DNA of 13,736 nucleotides from assembly GCA_003650785.1 (NCBI GenBank), contig QMRW01000026.1, positions 1 through 13,736 on the forward strand. The letters are read 5' to 3'. Position numbers and translations under genes: made by a program. Every line of letters starts with the position of its first letter. Position 1 is the first letter of the stretch. Under the pieces are notes generated by a model that was given only the letters and a program-made list of their open reading frames with translations, did not search any database and was not told the DNA's origin. Of this stretch, positions 6,683 through 13,562 are shown one piece after another. Source of the DNA: Thermoprotei archaeon. Its GTDB lineage: Archaea; Thermoproteota; Thermoprotei; Thermofilales; B20-G17.

Positions 6683-7603
6683 TTATACACGTCTAGTTCT
6701 ATACCACTCTAGAACCCTTCTTAACCCATCCCTCAGACTTGTCCTAGGGTGATACTTCAGTACTTCTCTAGCATGGCTTATATCAGCTACACTATGAGGT
6801 ATATCTCCAGGTCTAGGTGGTAAATATACGGGTTTTAACTTTAAACCCATCATCTCTATCAGCATAGATGCCAATTCATTTATTGATATAGCTCTACCAG
6901 TACCTATATTAAAAATTCCGAAGTCTATTGTACTCTTCAGAGCTAGAAGATTCGCACTTACCACATCATTTACGTAAACGAAATCTCTAGTTTGTCTACC
7001 ATCTCCATATATCACTGGAGGCTTACGTTCTAATATTCTCTCTATGAACTTAGTGATTACACCAGCATACTCTGAAGACTGATATTCACCGTACACGTTA
7101 AAGTATCTTAATATGAGCACATTCAGTCCATAGAGTTCATGGTACATTTTACAGTACCTTTCAGCTATTACTTTACTCAAACCATATGGGGAAATAGGTC
7201 TTAGTGGACTATTCTCACTTATAGGGATCTTGCTAGGTTCTCCATATACAGCAGCACTAGATGCTAGGATTATTTTATCTATATCGTAAGTTCTAGCTAT
7301 CTCTAAGATATTTACTGTACCACAGACATTTACCTGGTGATATAGATACGGATTCCTGAGAGATTCCTCAACATCTATTAGTGCGGCTAGGTGTAATACC
7401 GCTTCAGTATCTTTCATAAGGGTCTTTAATTTATCTAAATCTCTAATATCTACAACATTCAGCTTAATCTCATACTTTTTCAATTCCTCTAGAGCAATAG
7501 CACTGTGAAGATTATCTATAACACTTACATCTAGCCCTTCTTTAATTAATCGCTTAACAGTATGATACCCTATGAATCCCGCACCACCAGTTACTACTAT
7601 CAT
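6683..7603 (-). CDS. NAD-dependent nucleotide-sugar epimerase, UDP-glucose 4-epimerase-like
   Basis: A 306-residue extended short-chain dehydrogenase. The N-terminal Rossmann domain has TGGAGFIG (5-12) for NAD, Asp30 at the end of strand 2 for the NAD ribose, HLAALIDVEES (71-81), SSAAVYGEP (115-123) and the catalytic pair Y140/K144 in SPYGLSK. RYFNVYGE follows near 162 and YGDGRQTRDFVYVNDVV near 198, both typical of GalE-like sugar-nucleotide enzymes. The most likely role is 4-epimerisation of UDP-glucose/UDP-galactose or a related sugar for surface glycans or glycolipids; the exact substrate is open. Start ATG at 7603 has the site AAGGTG (7610-7615) 6 bases upstream. The TATA-like stretch at 7637-7648 would start a short leader, so it probably has its own promoter despite following the S-component gene by only 69 bases. 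Confidence 0.88.
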   Translation of the reverse strand: MIVVTGGAGFIGYHTVKRLIKEGLDVSVIDNLHSAIALEELKKYEIKLNVVDIRDLDKLKTLMKDTEAVLHLAALIDVEESLRNPYLYHQVNVCGTVNILEIARTYDIDKIILASSAAVYGEPSKIPISENSPLRPISPYGLSKVIAERYCKMYHELYGLNVLILRYFNVYGEYQSSEYAGVITKFIERILERKPPVIYGDGRQTRDFVYVNDVVSANLLALKSTIDFGIFNIGTGRAISINELASMLIEMMGLKLKPVYLPPRPGDIPHSVADISHAREVLKYHPRTSLRDGLRRVLEWYRTRRV

Positions 7604-7609
7604 TCACTA

Positions 7610-7615
7610 CACCTT
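7610..7615 (-). promoter_or_regulatory. Shine-Dalgarno site of the epimerase gene
   Basis: AAGGTG on the minus strand ends 6 bases before the ATG at 7603. It complements the archaeal 16S 3' end and fixes the start. Confidence 0.55.
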
Positions 7616-7636
7616 AATCTCTAATAGATCAAAAAA

Positions 7637-7648
7637 TTAATATATTAA
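7637..7648 (-). promoter_or_regulatory. Probable TATA box of the epimerase gene
   Basis: TTAATATATTAA is its own reverse complement and lies 34-45 bases before the ATG at 7603. A transcript starting about 27 bases downstream of its centre would begin near 7615, just at the ribosome site, giving a very short leader. Confidence 0.4.
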
Positions 7649-7672
7649 CCATAGGCGAGAAGTTATTAAAAC

Positions 7673-8455
7673 TCACTTCATCATTAGTAATGTCTTAACT
7701 CTATTTTCAAGAGCTTTCGTCAAAGGAATTGCTACAGCAAGTCCTACAGTTACTTGACCTATATTAACCGGTACTTCAACAAGAGCTGCCCACATGCCGA
7801 ATATAAGTGTTTCATACATGAAGTAGCCTAGTACCATTAGAGATCCCCCAGCCATGAGCGATACTATAGTCCATCCTACTCTCGGATCTATTGTATGACT
7901 GAGTAGAATTATCATGAGAGCAAACAGTATACCAATAGTCACCCAGAACCACATCGGGACATATAATGGGAGAACTAAACTAACATTCTCGGTCACTCCT
8001 AGAGTTAAATCTACGTGACCGCTATAGTAGTGAACTCCTATCAGGCATAGAAGAAAGCCGGATACAATTGCCATTACTGTAGCTAAGTATTTCCAGATAG
8101 TAGTACTAGCCTTAAGTACTCTTCTAGCAAGATATCCTACGACTAGCCCTTCTACTGCCTTTATCACTAGAGTTGCTGGTGCATAATGTGCATAGCCTAG
8201 TAACAGATCTGCAAGTGCTGAACCTATACCACCAGCTAAAGCACCTATATAAGGCCCGAATAATATTGCTACAGTATAGACCATGGTTTCTCCAAGATTG
8301 AAGTACCCTCTTGTTGCAGGTACGTAGACTGTAAGGGCCATCGTGGCAATACAGACTAGTGATATTGAGACCACAAGTATACCCATCTTAATAGTAATCT
8401 TTGGATTGAATTCTCTCATAGAGCCCATATAGGTCTTTTTTATAATTCCCCACAT
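7673..8455 (-). CDS. ECF-type transporter S component (substrate-binding membrane protein)
   Basis: A 260-residue polytopic membrane protein resembling the ECF S components grouped with riboflavin-type transporters (ECF_ribofla_trS). The stretch YFNLGETMVYTVAILFGP and then IGALAGGIGSALADLLLGY, with TLVIKAVEGLVVGYLA after it, is the family's most recognisable part (about residues 51-112). About six transmembrane helices can be drawn in all: 25-46, 58-76, 94-110, 122-143, 165-186 and 197-218. It would bind a vitamin-like substrate and rely on shared EcfA/EcfT proteins encoded elsewhere; the substrate is not shown. ATG 8455 gives the longest frame. Internal ATGs at 8428 and 8419 are possible, and a TATA-like TTATAAAA (8438-8445) 22 bases before 8419 favours the shorter form (MREFNPKITIK). 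It is divergent from the radical SAM gene across a perfect palindrome. Confidence 0.8.
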   Translation of the reverse strand: MWGIIKKTYMGSMREFNPKITIKMGILVVSISLVCIATMALTVYVPATRGYFNLGETMVYTVAILFGPYIGALAGGIGSALADLLLGYAHYAPATLVIKAVEGLVVGYLARRVLKASTTIWKYLATVMAIVSGFLLCLIGVHYYSGHVDLTLGVTENVSLVLPLYVPMWFWVTIGILFALMIILLSHTIDPRVGWTIVSLMAGGSLMVLGYFMYETLIFGMWAALVEVPVNIGQVTVGLAVAIPLTKALENRVKTLLMMK

Positions 8456-8469
8456 TAGATAAATGCATC

Positions 8470-8491
8470 TTCAATTTGGACTCAAATTGAA
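8470..8491. repeat. 22-base perfect palindrome, candidate operator between divergent genes
   Basis: TTCAATTTG (8470-8478) and CAAATTGAA (8483-8491) are exact reverse complements separated by GACT. The site lies in the gap between the ECF S-component gene (minus strand) and the radical SAM-HTH gene (plus strand). Its right arm overlaps the BRE position of the latter's promoter (TATA-like 8495-8502). Size, symmetry and position fit a dimeric winged-helix repressor site. No other copy was noticed in the window. Which protein binds it is unknown. Confidence 0.6.
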
Positions 8492-8494
8492 AAG

Positions 8495-8502
8495 GTTAAT
8501 AA
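8495..8502 (+). promoter_or_regulatory. Probable TATA box (with BRE) of the radical SAM-HTH gene
   Basis: GTTAATAA is centred 26-27 bases before the ATG at 8525 and is preceded by GAAAAG at 8489-8494 as a BRE candidate. This fits a leaderless promoter. The palindrome at 8470-8491 overlaps the first bases of the BRE. Confidence 0.5.
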
Positions 8503-8524
8503 CCGCGAACAATTCCATAAGTTG

Positions 8525-9748
8525 ATGGTTAGAGACTCACTCAGAGATATAGCATATAACCCTCTACTGGATACCTCGCAGGTCATAAACTCTATAGTAT
8601 TCGGTCCTAATATATCAAGAAGACTTAACAGAGTGCTGGGAATTAACATCCTACCCTTAGGTAAAGTGGTCTGTACCTTTAGGTGTATATATTGCCCCTT
8701 AGTATCAACACTCACTTGTATTTCCTCATGGAAGGACTTCATTAAATATAATTGGAGCTCAACCAATGTAATTTTAGAAAATCTAATGAAAACATTGGAG
8801 ATATTGGATAAGATTCCGCTAGATTCTATAGTAGTGATAGGTAATGGTGAGCCTACACTTCATCCCAAATTTGATGAAATAATGCATGGACTTCGTAAGA
8901 CAATAGATCTCCTCTCTCCTGAAATGAATTTAGCTGTATTTACGAATTCATCATTAGTAAGCAATATTAATGTCATCCGAGGACTAGCTGAAGCTGATTA
9001 CGTAGTAGCTAAATTAGACGCTGTAACTGAGGAATTAAGAGCTATTATCAATAGACCTCATAAAGATATAGCATCGTTAGCTGAAATTATTCGTGGACTT
9101 TTTGTACTGAGAAGAGAGCTTGTAGATAGAAATTCGAAACTTATAATCTCAACAACATTGATCAGAACTCCAATTGGATATACAAATATGGAAAACAAGC
9201 ACTTGCATAGGCTTTTAAAAACTCTAGAGGAACTTGATCCCGATCAAGTACATTTAGAGATACCTCCATCACCCTACGCTACAGCAATACCCCCCAGAAG
9301 AAGTGAGGTAGTTAGAGTAGCTACATTTCTATCAGAAGTATTAGGTGAAGATAGAGTATTCATTCTTGCTGGAACTACTGTACCTATATCAGTTAGACTA
9401 ATTAAAAAAGCCATGGCGAATAGAGATGACCTCTACATGAAGGAGGAGGTAAGGATTTCGGATAAGCTAAGAATACTACTTATTGAGAGTCCGGGAGCTA
9501 AAACTAGGGTAAGTATACTAGAGACTCTGTTAGGTAAAAGGTTATCATGTAATAGTATAGCAAAGAACCTTGGACTCAGCTGGTGGGCAGTTCAAAGACA
9601 TTTAAACCTACTACTAGAGAGTGGACTAATAAGGTCTATTAAATTTGGAAAACGGACATTATATACTATTACTTCAATGGGTGTAACAGTATTAGAGGCT
9701 CTTAAGCTAGCAGAATCTGAAGAGAGTATTATACTGAAACTATTATAA
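8525..9748 (+). CDS. Radical SAM protein of the COG0731 (wyosine-related) type with C-terminal winged helix
   Basis: A 407-residue protein. Residues 25-45 (VFGPNISRRL, then LGINILPLGK) lead into the radical SAM cluster motif C50-x3-C54-x2-C57, followed by PL. VVIGNGEPTLHP near 103 is the glycine-rich SAM-contact segment, and AVFTNSSLV and DYVVAKLDAV follow as barrel strands. This pattern is that of COG0731 Fe-S oxidoreductases, relatives of the tRNA wyosine enzyme TYW1, but the TYW1-specific extra cysteines are not evident. Residues about 320-395 form a winged helix: SILETLLGKRLSCNSIAKNL, then WAVQRHLNLLLESGLI and a wing FGKRTLYTIT. The fusion suggests a redox or SAM-sensing regulator, or an enzyme with a nucleic-acid-binding tail; this is inference. 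ATG 8525 is preferred over the adjacent TTG 8522. Confidence 0.85.
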   Translation: MVRDSLRDIAYNPLLDTSQVINSIVFGPNISRRLNRVLGINILPLGKVVCTFRCIYCPLVSTLTCISSWKDFIKYNWSSTNVILENLMKTLEILDKIPLDSIVVIGNGEPTLHPKFDEIMHGLRKTIDLLSPEMNLAVFTNSSLVSNINVIRGLAEADYVVAKLDAVTEELRAIINRPHKDIASLAEIIRGLFVLRRELVDRNSKLIISTTLIRTPIGYTNMENKHLHRLLKTLEELDPDQVHLEIPPSPYATAIPPRRSEVVRVATFLSEVLGEDRVFILAGTTVPISVRLIKKAMANRDDLYMKEEVRISDKLRILLIESPGAKTRVSILETLLGKRLSCNSIAKNLGLSWWAVQRHLNLLLESGLIRSIKFGKRTLYTITSMGVTVLEALKLAESEESIILKLL

Positions 9749-10077
9749 GTATCCAGAAGAATTTGCAAAGTTCCAAGAAGTTCTTAGAGTAATCTCCCGA
9801 TCGTATGTTTCCTCTGTACAAATTATAATCAGAAATTTAATAGTTTCCCGTGATTTTAATCCGACTATAATTGATCTAATTATAGATTGACTTCTGGCTG
9901 TAAAAATGAAAATTCACATAATCCCTATAAGATCGAGAGAGCTTTCTTAATCCCGACAGAGCTTACATATAGAGATTAGAGCTTGAGAAGGCTCGTGAGT
10001 GATAGCTGGTAGAATGGTGAGTTTATAGGAAGGTTATAAGAAAGATGCCTTCCACTTAGGCTGCTGTCTTTCCTTTC
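9749..10077. other. Noncoding stretch between convergent genes
   Basis: These 329 bases separate the stop of the radical SAM gene from the stop of the glycosyltransferase gene. All frames are broken by stops every few dozen bases, and no ribosome site with a credible start was seen. I looked for C/D box motifs (RTGATGA with CTGA) on both strands and found no matching set. The one clear structure is the inverted repeat at 9865-9885. Termination signals for both genes must lie here, and short T-runs exist near both ends. Confidence 0.6.
9865..9885. repeat. Inverted repeat, 8-base arms, 5-base spacer
   Basis: CTATAATT (9865-9872) and AATTATAG (9878-9885) are exact reverse complements around GATCT. 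It lies in the noncoding stretch between two convergent genes. The arms are almost all A/T, so chance occurrence in this AT-rich DNA is possible. No T-run follows directly that would make it a clear terminator. Confidence 0.3.
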
Positions 10078-11172
10078 TTAATTTTTATCTATTACAACGA
10101 AACTTTTCTGTCTCAAACCGAATAGCCATGACATGCTTTCAATTATGCCAAATACCGGAATTATAGCAACAATAGATGGTGAATGAGCTTTAGAAACACC
10201 GTACAGGTATATTAACCAGTATGCGATACCTCCTGGTAGTGCATAGAAAAATGGTTTGTAAAAGATCCAGAGTGGAACAAGAGCCCAGGAGCCGAAAACT
10301 CCTACAATCCAAACTGCTAGTCTAAGTAAAACAATGATTTTCATAATTGTTGGTGCATTTCTCACATCACATACTACTCCTTTGAACCATCTGCCCCTTT
10401 GCTTAAGTAAATCCAGTATACTATTTGGTGATTTAATTGATACTATAGTAGTAGACTGCCAGACTTTATAACCCTTTCTCACTACTTCACAAGCAAATCT
10501 GAAGTCTTCCGTAATGCTTGGCTTATCATATTTAATTTCTTGTAATATTGAACCTTTAACTGTTAGTAACTCTCCATGAAATCCTACTAACGGCTTCTTG
10601 AGTAATCCCATGAAAAATCTGAATACTGATACATCTTCGAAATATCTTATAAAGTCCATTATGTAGGTTACAGTAGACTTACCTCTTCTTGGAACTAATA
10701 TTGGATTCATAGCAACATATCCTAGTTTTTCATAGTATGGTATCTCATAGAGAAAGGAATCATCAAGAATAAGATTATCATCGTCGATGAATGCGTACCA
10801 TTTATCATCCTCTACAACTGATTCGATAAAGTAATTAATAGCTCTACCTTTTCCAATTAGATCCCTACGATATTCCTTTGGTACAATAATGAGATCATAA
10901 CCCCTTAATTTTAATTCTGGTATAAGTTCAGCTCCTTCATCGACTACCACCCAGACTCTGTAGTTCGGAAAATTTGTAACTACGTGATTCAAGGTCTCAA
11001 ACAGAGCATTCCTTACAGTCTCTTTTGCTATTGACACGACAACAAATACAACGTTCTTCGCCTTAATTGTAGACTTTTTCGGTCTGTATATCTGTGCAAT
11101 AATACCCATTAAAACTAGTATTGTGAAAACTGACCAGACGAAGAAACTTAAAAACTCGAGTAATTCTAGCAA
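10078..11172 (-). CDS. Membrane GT2-family glycosyltransferase
   Basis: A 364-residue processive-type glycosyltransferase 2, similar in layout to egghead-like mannosyltransferases and chitin or hyaluronan synthase relatives. One transmembrane helix (6-28) precedes the GT-A domain. In it are IGKGRAINYFIE (106-117), the metal and nucleotide-sugar motif FIDDDN (128-133), GFHGELLTVKG (197-207), the catalytic-base motif TEDFRF (221-226) and QRGRW (258-262), the QxxRW acceptor motif. Three or four helices follow from about 278 to 352. It would transfer a sugar from a nucleotide donor to a lipid or glycan at the membrane. The start is TTG at 11172, supported by GGGAGGGG 8 bases upstream. The gene overlaps the end of its upstream neighbour by 7 bases, implying translational coupling. 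Confidence 0.88.
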   Translation of the reverse strand: MLELLEFLSFFVWSVFTILVLMGIIAQIYRPKKSTIKAKNVVFVVVSIAKETVRNALFETLNHVVTNFPNYRVWVVVDEGAELIPELKLRGYDLIIVPKEYRRDLIGKGRAINYFIESVVEDDKWYAFIDDDNLILDDSFLYEIPYYEKLGYVAMNPILVPRRGKSTVTYIMDFIRYFEDVSVFRFFMGLLKKPLVGFHGELLTVKGSILQEIKYDKPSITEDFRFACEVVRKGYKVWQSTTIVSIKSPNSILDLLKQRGRWFKGVVCDVRNAPTIMKIIVLLRLAVWIVGVFGSWALVPLWIFYKPFFYALPGGIAYWLIYLYGVSKAHSPSIVAIIPVFGIIESMSWLFGLRQKSFVVIDKN

Positions 11173-11615
11173 TTCATCTTCCCCTCCCTAAACCTTTTCG
11201 ATAAAGTTGGCATAGCCGTGGATTGCATTACTGTAAGATTGACTGTTTTTTCCTCATATAGGATTGCTCTTTCTTCGTATCTTTTACGGGGAATTATTCT
11301 TATCAAAAGTTTCATAAGATCAAAAAGGGTAAGTAATGTCAGCATAATTTGAGCACTCCTCTGTAAAAGAATACTTCCAAGGCTTCTCGTATAGTGTTTT
11401 AGAATTTCCTCATTATTCTCTATTATTGTACGGGGATCTCTTTCTAAGTAGCATATTCTCTCATCTTCTACATGAGGTTCACTGTAATACTTATAGTGTA
11501 GACCATCGTAGGTGCTGTGGTAATATCTGCATTCAAAAAGTTGCAGTGCTAATGGTAGCAGTAACATTGACTCTATTACTGACAATATTTCTTCATTTTT
11601 TCTCCTTCTCAACAT
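11166..11615 (-). CDS. Unidentified protein co-encoded with the glycosyltransferase
   Basis: I do not recognise this protein. From ATG 11615 it has 149 residues: a basic beginning (MLRRRKNEE), a hydrophobic helix SVIESMLLLPLALQLF (about 12-27), a middle rich in Tyr and His (CRYYHSTYDGLHYKYY), an acidic stretch, and a second hydrophobic or amphipathic segment (about 84-108, IMLTLLTLFDLMKLLIRII) closed by PRKRYEER. A peripheral membrane or membrane-associated protein is plausible. A TATA-like TTTTATAA-type box (11636-11645) lies 25-26 bases before this ATG. The frame extends to TTG 11705 (179 residues), which also has a TATA-like box at 11732-11741, so the start is uncertain. Its end overlaps the GT2 gene by 7 bases and contains that gene's ribosome site, which links the two functionally. 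Role is unknown. Confidence 0.55.
   Translation of the reverse strand: MLRRRKNEEILSVIESMLLLPLALQLFECRYYHSTYDGLHYKYYSEPHVEDERICYLERDPRTIIENNEEILKHYTRSLGSILLQRSAQIMLTLLTLFDLMKLLIRIIPRKRYEERAILYEEKTVNLTVMQSTAMPTLSKRFREGKMNC
11181..11188 (-). promoter_or_regulatory. Shine-Dalgarno site of the GT2 gene
   Basis: GGGAGGGG on the minus strand lies 8 bases before the TTG start at 11172, inside the coding region of the upstream gene. It justifies the TTG over the in-frame ATG at 11109. Confidence 0.55.
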
Positions 11616-11635
11616 GTTAATGCAAAAGATAACTT

Positions 11636-11645
11636 CCTTATAAAA
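11636..11645 (-). promoter_or_regulatory. Probable TATA box for the gene preceding GT2 (ATG 11615)
   Basis: TTTTATAAGG is centred 25-26 bases before the ATG at 11615. A second, equally good box lies at 11732-11741 (CTTTTATAAT), about 31 bases before the alternative TTG 11705. Both may be used, or one may be chance. Confidence 0.4.
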
Positions 11646-11809
11646 CTGTGTAAAGTGATTCCTACATCCTCTTTTGGTAATTTCTCCCTTAAGAAATAGT
11701 CTCAAGAAGATTGTATGAACTTGGTGAGAGAATTATAAAAGGGACCAATAAATCTCTATTATCCTACTATATTTGGTTACTATTCCCATCCTGTTTTTAT
11801 TAAAACTAG

Positions 11810-11883
11810 TGCCGGGGGAGGGATTTGAACCCTCGACCCTCCGGTCTTCAGCCGGATGCTCTCCCAGGCTGAGCTACCCCGGC
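11810..11883 (-). tRNA. tRNA-Phe (anticodon GAA)
   Basis: The minus strand folds into a complete cloverleaf. The acceptor GCCGGGG pairs with CCCCGGC, the D stem is GCTC/GAGC, the anticodon stem TCCGG/CCGGA encloses loop CTGAAGA (anticodon GAA), and the T arm is GAGGG-TTCAAAT-CCCTC. The discriminator base is A. There is no intron, and CCA is not encoded (CTAG follows). A TTTT run directly downstream is a plausible terminator. A TATA-like AATATGA lies about 30 bases upstream, and a stronger one (CTTATATAT on the plus strand, 11944-11952) lies about 65 bases upstream. Confidence 0.97.
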
Positions 11884-12179
11884 TCTATGTTAATTCAGTT
11901 AGAGACCCTCATATTGGCGCTCTATTTTTTCTATTGTCTCTCTGCTTATATATCTTACTAACTCTACTTGAATAGGCCGCACTTTACCTAAATTCATATT
12001 ATAAATGGTATATCATAGACTAAAGCCTCTCTATCGAACTATTTCATTTATGCTATTAAACTTTACTATTATTCCTAAGAATCTATCAATTGTATGGAAT
12101 TATATTAATCAATTACAGGTATTATCTGTAATTTCAAATATTCTAAAAACTAATGTTATTTGTATTTACTTAAAGTCTC
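11884..12179. other. AT-rich spacer between tRNA-Phe and the M55 peptidase gene
   Basis: These 296 bases are strongly AT-rich and contain no convincing gene. Short open frames on the plus strand have no ribosome site, no TATA box at the right distance and low-complexity translations. The stretch should hold the tRNA-Phe promoter and the terminator of the peptidase gene. The only ordered structure seen is the inverted repeat at 12111-12133. Confidence 0.55.
12111..12133. repeat. Inverted repeat, 8-base arms, 7-base loop, 47 bases past the M55 stop
   Basis: AATTACAG (12111-12118) and CTGTAATT (12126-12133) are exact reverse complements around GTATTAT, forming a possible hairpin downstream of the M55 peptidase gene on the minus strand. 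No long U-run follows, so it may be a processing or stability hairpin, a protein site, or chance. Confidence 0.35.
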
Positions 12180-13028
12180 TTATGGAAAGATGATACCTGA
12201 GATTACAGCTCTAGTACCTGCTGCTGATAGTGCTATAAGTTCCATTATCTTATATGCTTCGATTATGTCCTTTGCTCGATATCTTATTGTCAGACCATCT
12301 ACTCTTACTATCCCAGGTATAAGTTCAGCAGTGTCGGCATAGGCAGAATTTAGAAGCCGTATCTCCAGGTCGATTGGGTATTCTGTTCTTAGTACCTTGG
12401 TATCCTTTAGATTTCTGCAGGCAGTCCTAACTTTACTCCTAAGCTCATTTTCTATAGCCCTTATTGATCGGGATACTGCTGAATATCTTCCGATACTCCT
12501 CTTTAATACTACATACTCAACCCATGGCAAGTACTTTTTAACATCATCCTCTATGAGCTTCTCATCTCCAGCTACTAGTATGACTGGGATTCCATAATGA
12601 CCAGCTACGTAGGAGTTCAGTAGAAGCTCGCTTACTTCAATTCCATTTACTTTGATGTATCTTATGCTAGCACCACTATACGTATGGTCCATTACTGCTC
12701 TTCGGGTACCAAACTTCGCATGATATCCTAGGAATATTGCGACGTTGCACTCTTCGATTAATGAAACCATACTAGTAGTCCTAGGAAAACCCCTTACTAC
12801 TTGAGCATAATCTGGAAGTTCTTCTATTAGAAGGTTTACCATAGGTCCATGGCTATCCGCTATTAGCACCTCAGTAAAACCGTTGTTATGTAGCTCTTCA
12901 CATACACACTTTGTAATTCTAGTCATTATCTTCCTAGCCTCATTGTAAAGAGCCTTCTTTAGTGAGAGATGTTCAGGTGAGACTATGTAGGGCATTCCCT
13001 CCATATCGACTGATATGAAAGCCTTCAT
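12180..13028 (-). CDS. dppA: M55-family D-aminopeptidase (DppA-like)
   Basis: A 282-residue zinc peptidase of the M55 family, which in Bacillus (DppA) removes N-terminal D-amino acids from peptides and forms a decameric chamber in the cytosol. The protein opens with MKAFISVDMEG, giving zinc ligands D8 and E10. H60 in ADSHGP, H103 in GYHAKFG and E134 in NGIEVSELLLN fit the remaining ligands, and H115 in MDHTYSG fits the proposed nucleophile. All key residues are present, so it should be active. The frame can be extended to 13127, but the extra 33 residues are not family-like and would run up to the tRNA-Lys gene. ATG 13028 has GGGTGG (13033-13038) 4 bases upstream and a TATA-like TTTAAA near 13060. 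The physiological substrate in archaea is uncertain. Confidence 0.92.
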   Translation of the reverse strand: MKAFISVDMEGMPYIVSPEHLSLKKALYNEARKIMTRITKCVCEELHNNGFTEVLIADSHGPMVNLLIEELPDYAQVVRGFPRTTSMVSLIEECNVAIFLGYHAKFGTRRAVMDHTYSGASIRYIKVNGIEVSELLLNSYVAGHYGIPVILVAGDEKLIEDDVKKYLPWVEYVVLKRSIGRYSAVSRSIRAIENELRSKVRTACRNLKDTKVLRTEYPIDLEIRLLNSAYADTAELIPGIVRVDGLTIRYRAKDIIEAYKIMELIALSAAGTRAVISGIIFP

Positions 13029-13132
13029 ATATCCACCCGGAGAATATAGTTTTCGGACTTTAAATTCTACTGTATGGTTATCTAGTATTACAAAAAGAGT
13101 CTTGTGAGCTATCGGCAAGATACTCAAGTTTA

Positions 13133-13209
<77 letters not shown>

Positions 13210-13240
13210 TTGCAGTACATAAGAGAGATCTGTCTAATGG

Positions 13241-13248
13241 AATATAAA
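13241..13248 (-). promoter_or_regulatory. Probable TATA box of tRNA-Lys
   Basis: TTTATATT on the minus strand lies 32-39 bases before the mature tRNA 5' end, leaving a leader of a few bases to be trimmed by RNase P. It is preceded by AAGTAACG, a BRE candidate. Confidence 0.5.
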
Positions 13249-13522
13249 CGTTACTTCTTGACTCTCAAAATTAAAGTTCAGTACAATACGAGGACTCTTG
13301 TAAAAGATGAAAGAGTGCCTTTTCTACACTGCTTATAGTACAATGCCACTAGTTACTTCACGCTTCGTTTTGATAAGAGAATTACTAATTCGAGATATTG
13401 AGTAGAGCTTTAGGTATACCTCATGGATGATTTAATAGAGGAAGATACTCCAAGTTCTAGCATATTAATTATACATTGGAATCTAATAGTATCTTAGTAG
13501 ATGGTAATGCTTTTTAGAAACG
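13249..13522. other. Noncoding stretch upstream of the aminotransferase gene
   Basis: This part of the gap between tRNA-Lys and the aminotransferase gene shows no open frame with a family-like translation and no ribosome site with a matching start. No repeat, tRNA or C/D box set was seen. GGATGATTT near 13425 resembles a C box only partly and has no D box partner. I see nothing that can be named here. Confidence 0.5.
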
Positions 13523-13530
13523 TTTATAAA
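13523..13530 (+). promoter_or_regulatory. TATA box of the aminotransferase gene
   Basis: TTTATAAA lies 33-40 bases before the TTG at 13563. A transcript starting about 27 bases downstream of its centre would begin near 13553, right at the GAGGT site (13552-13556), so the leader is very short. Confidence 0.55.
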
Positions 13531-13562
13531 GACTAGGTTAATGTTTTAATCGAGGTCTGAAG

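Noticed and set aside
8482..8766. 94-codon open frame antisense to the start of the radical SAM gene
   Set aside because: It overlaps the CxxxCxxC-encoding region and has no promoter or ribosome site.
11810..11883. tRNA-Phe as attachment site of an integrated element
   Set aside because: No second copy of the tRNA 3' end and no integrase gene are in the window; both tRNA genes look intact.
11773..11961. Open frame on the plus strand with GEGFEPSTLRSSAGCSPRLSYPG
   Set aside because: It is the complement of the tRNA-Phe gene read as protein, a well-known type of false gene.
12005..12193. 62-codon open frame in the AT-rich spacer
   Set aside because: No ribosome site or well-placed TATA box, and the hydrophobic low-complexity translation is as expected from AT-rich noncoding DNA.
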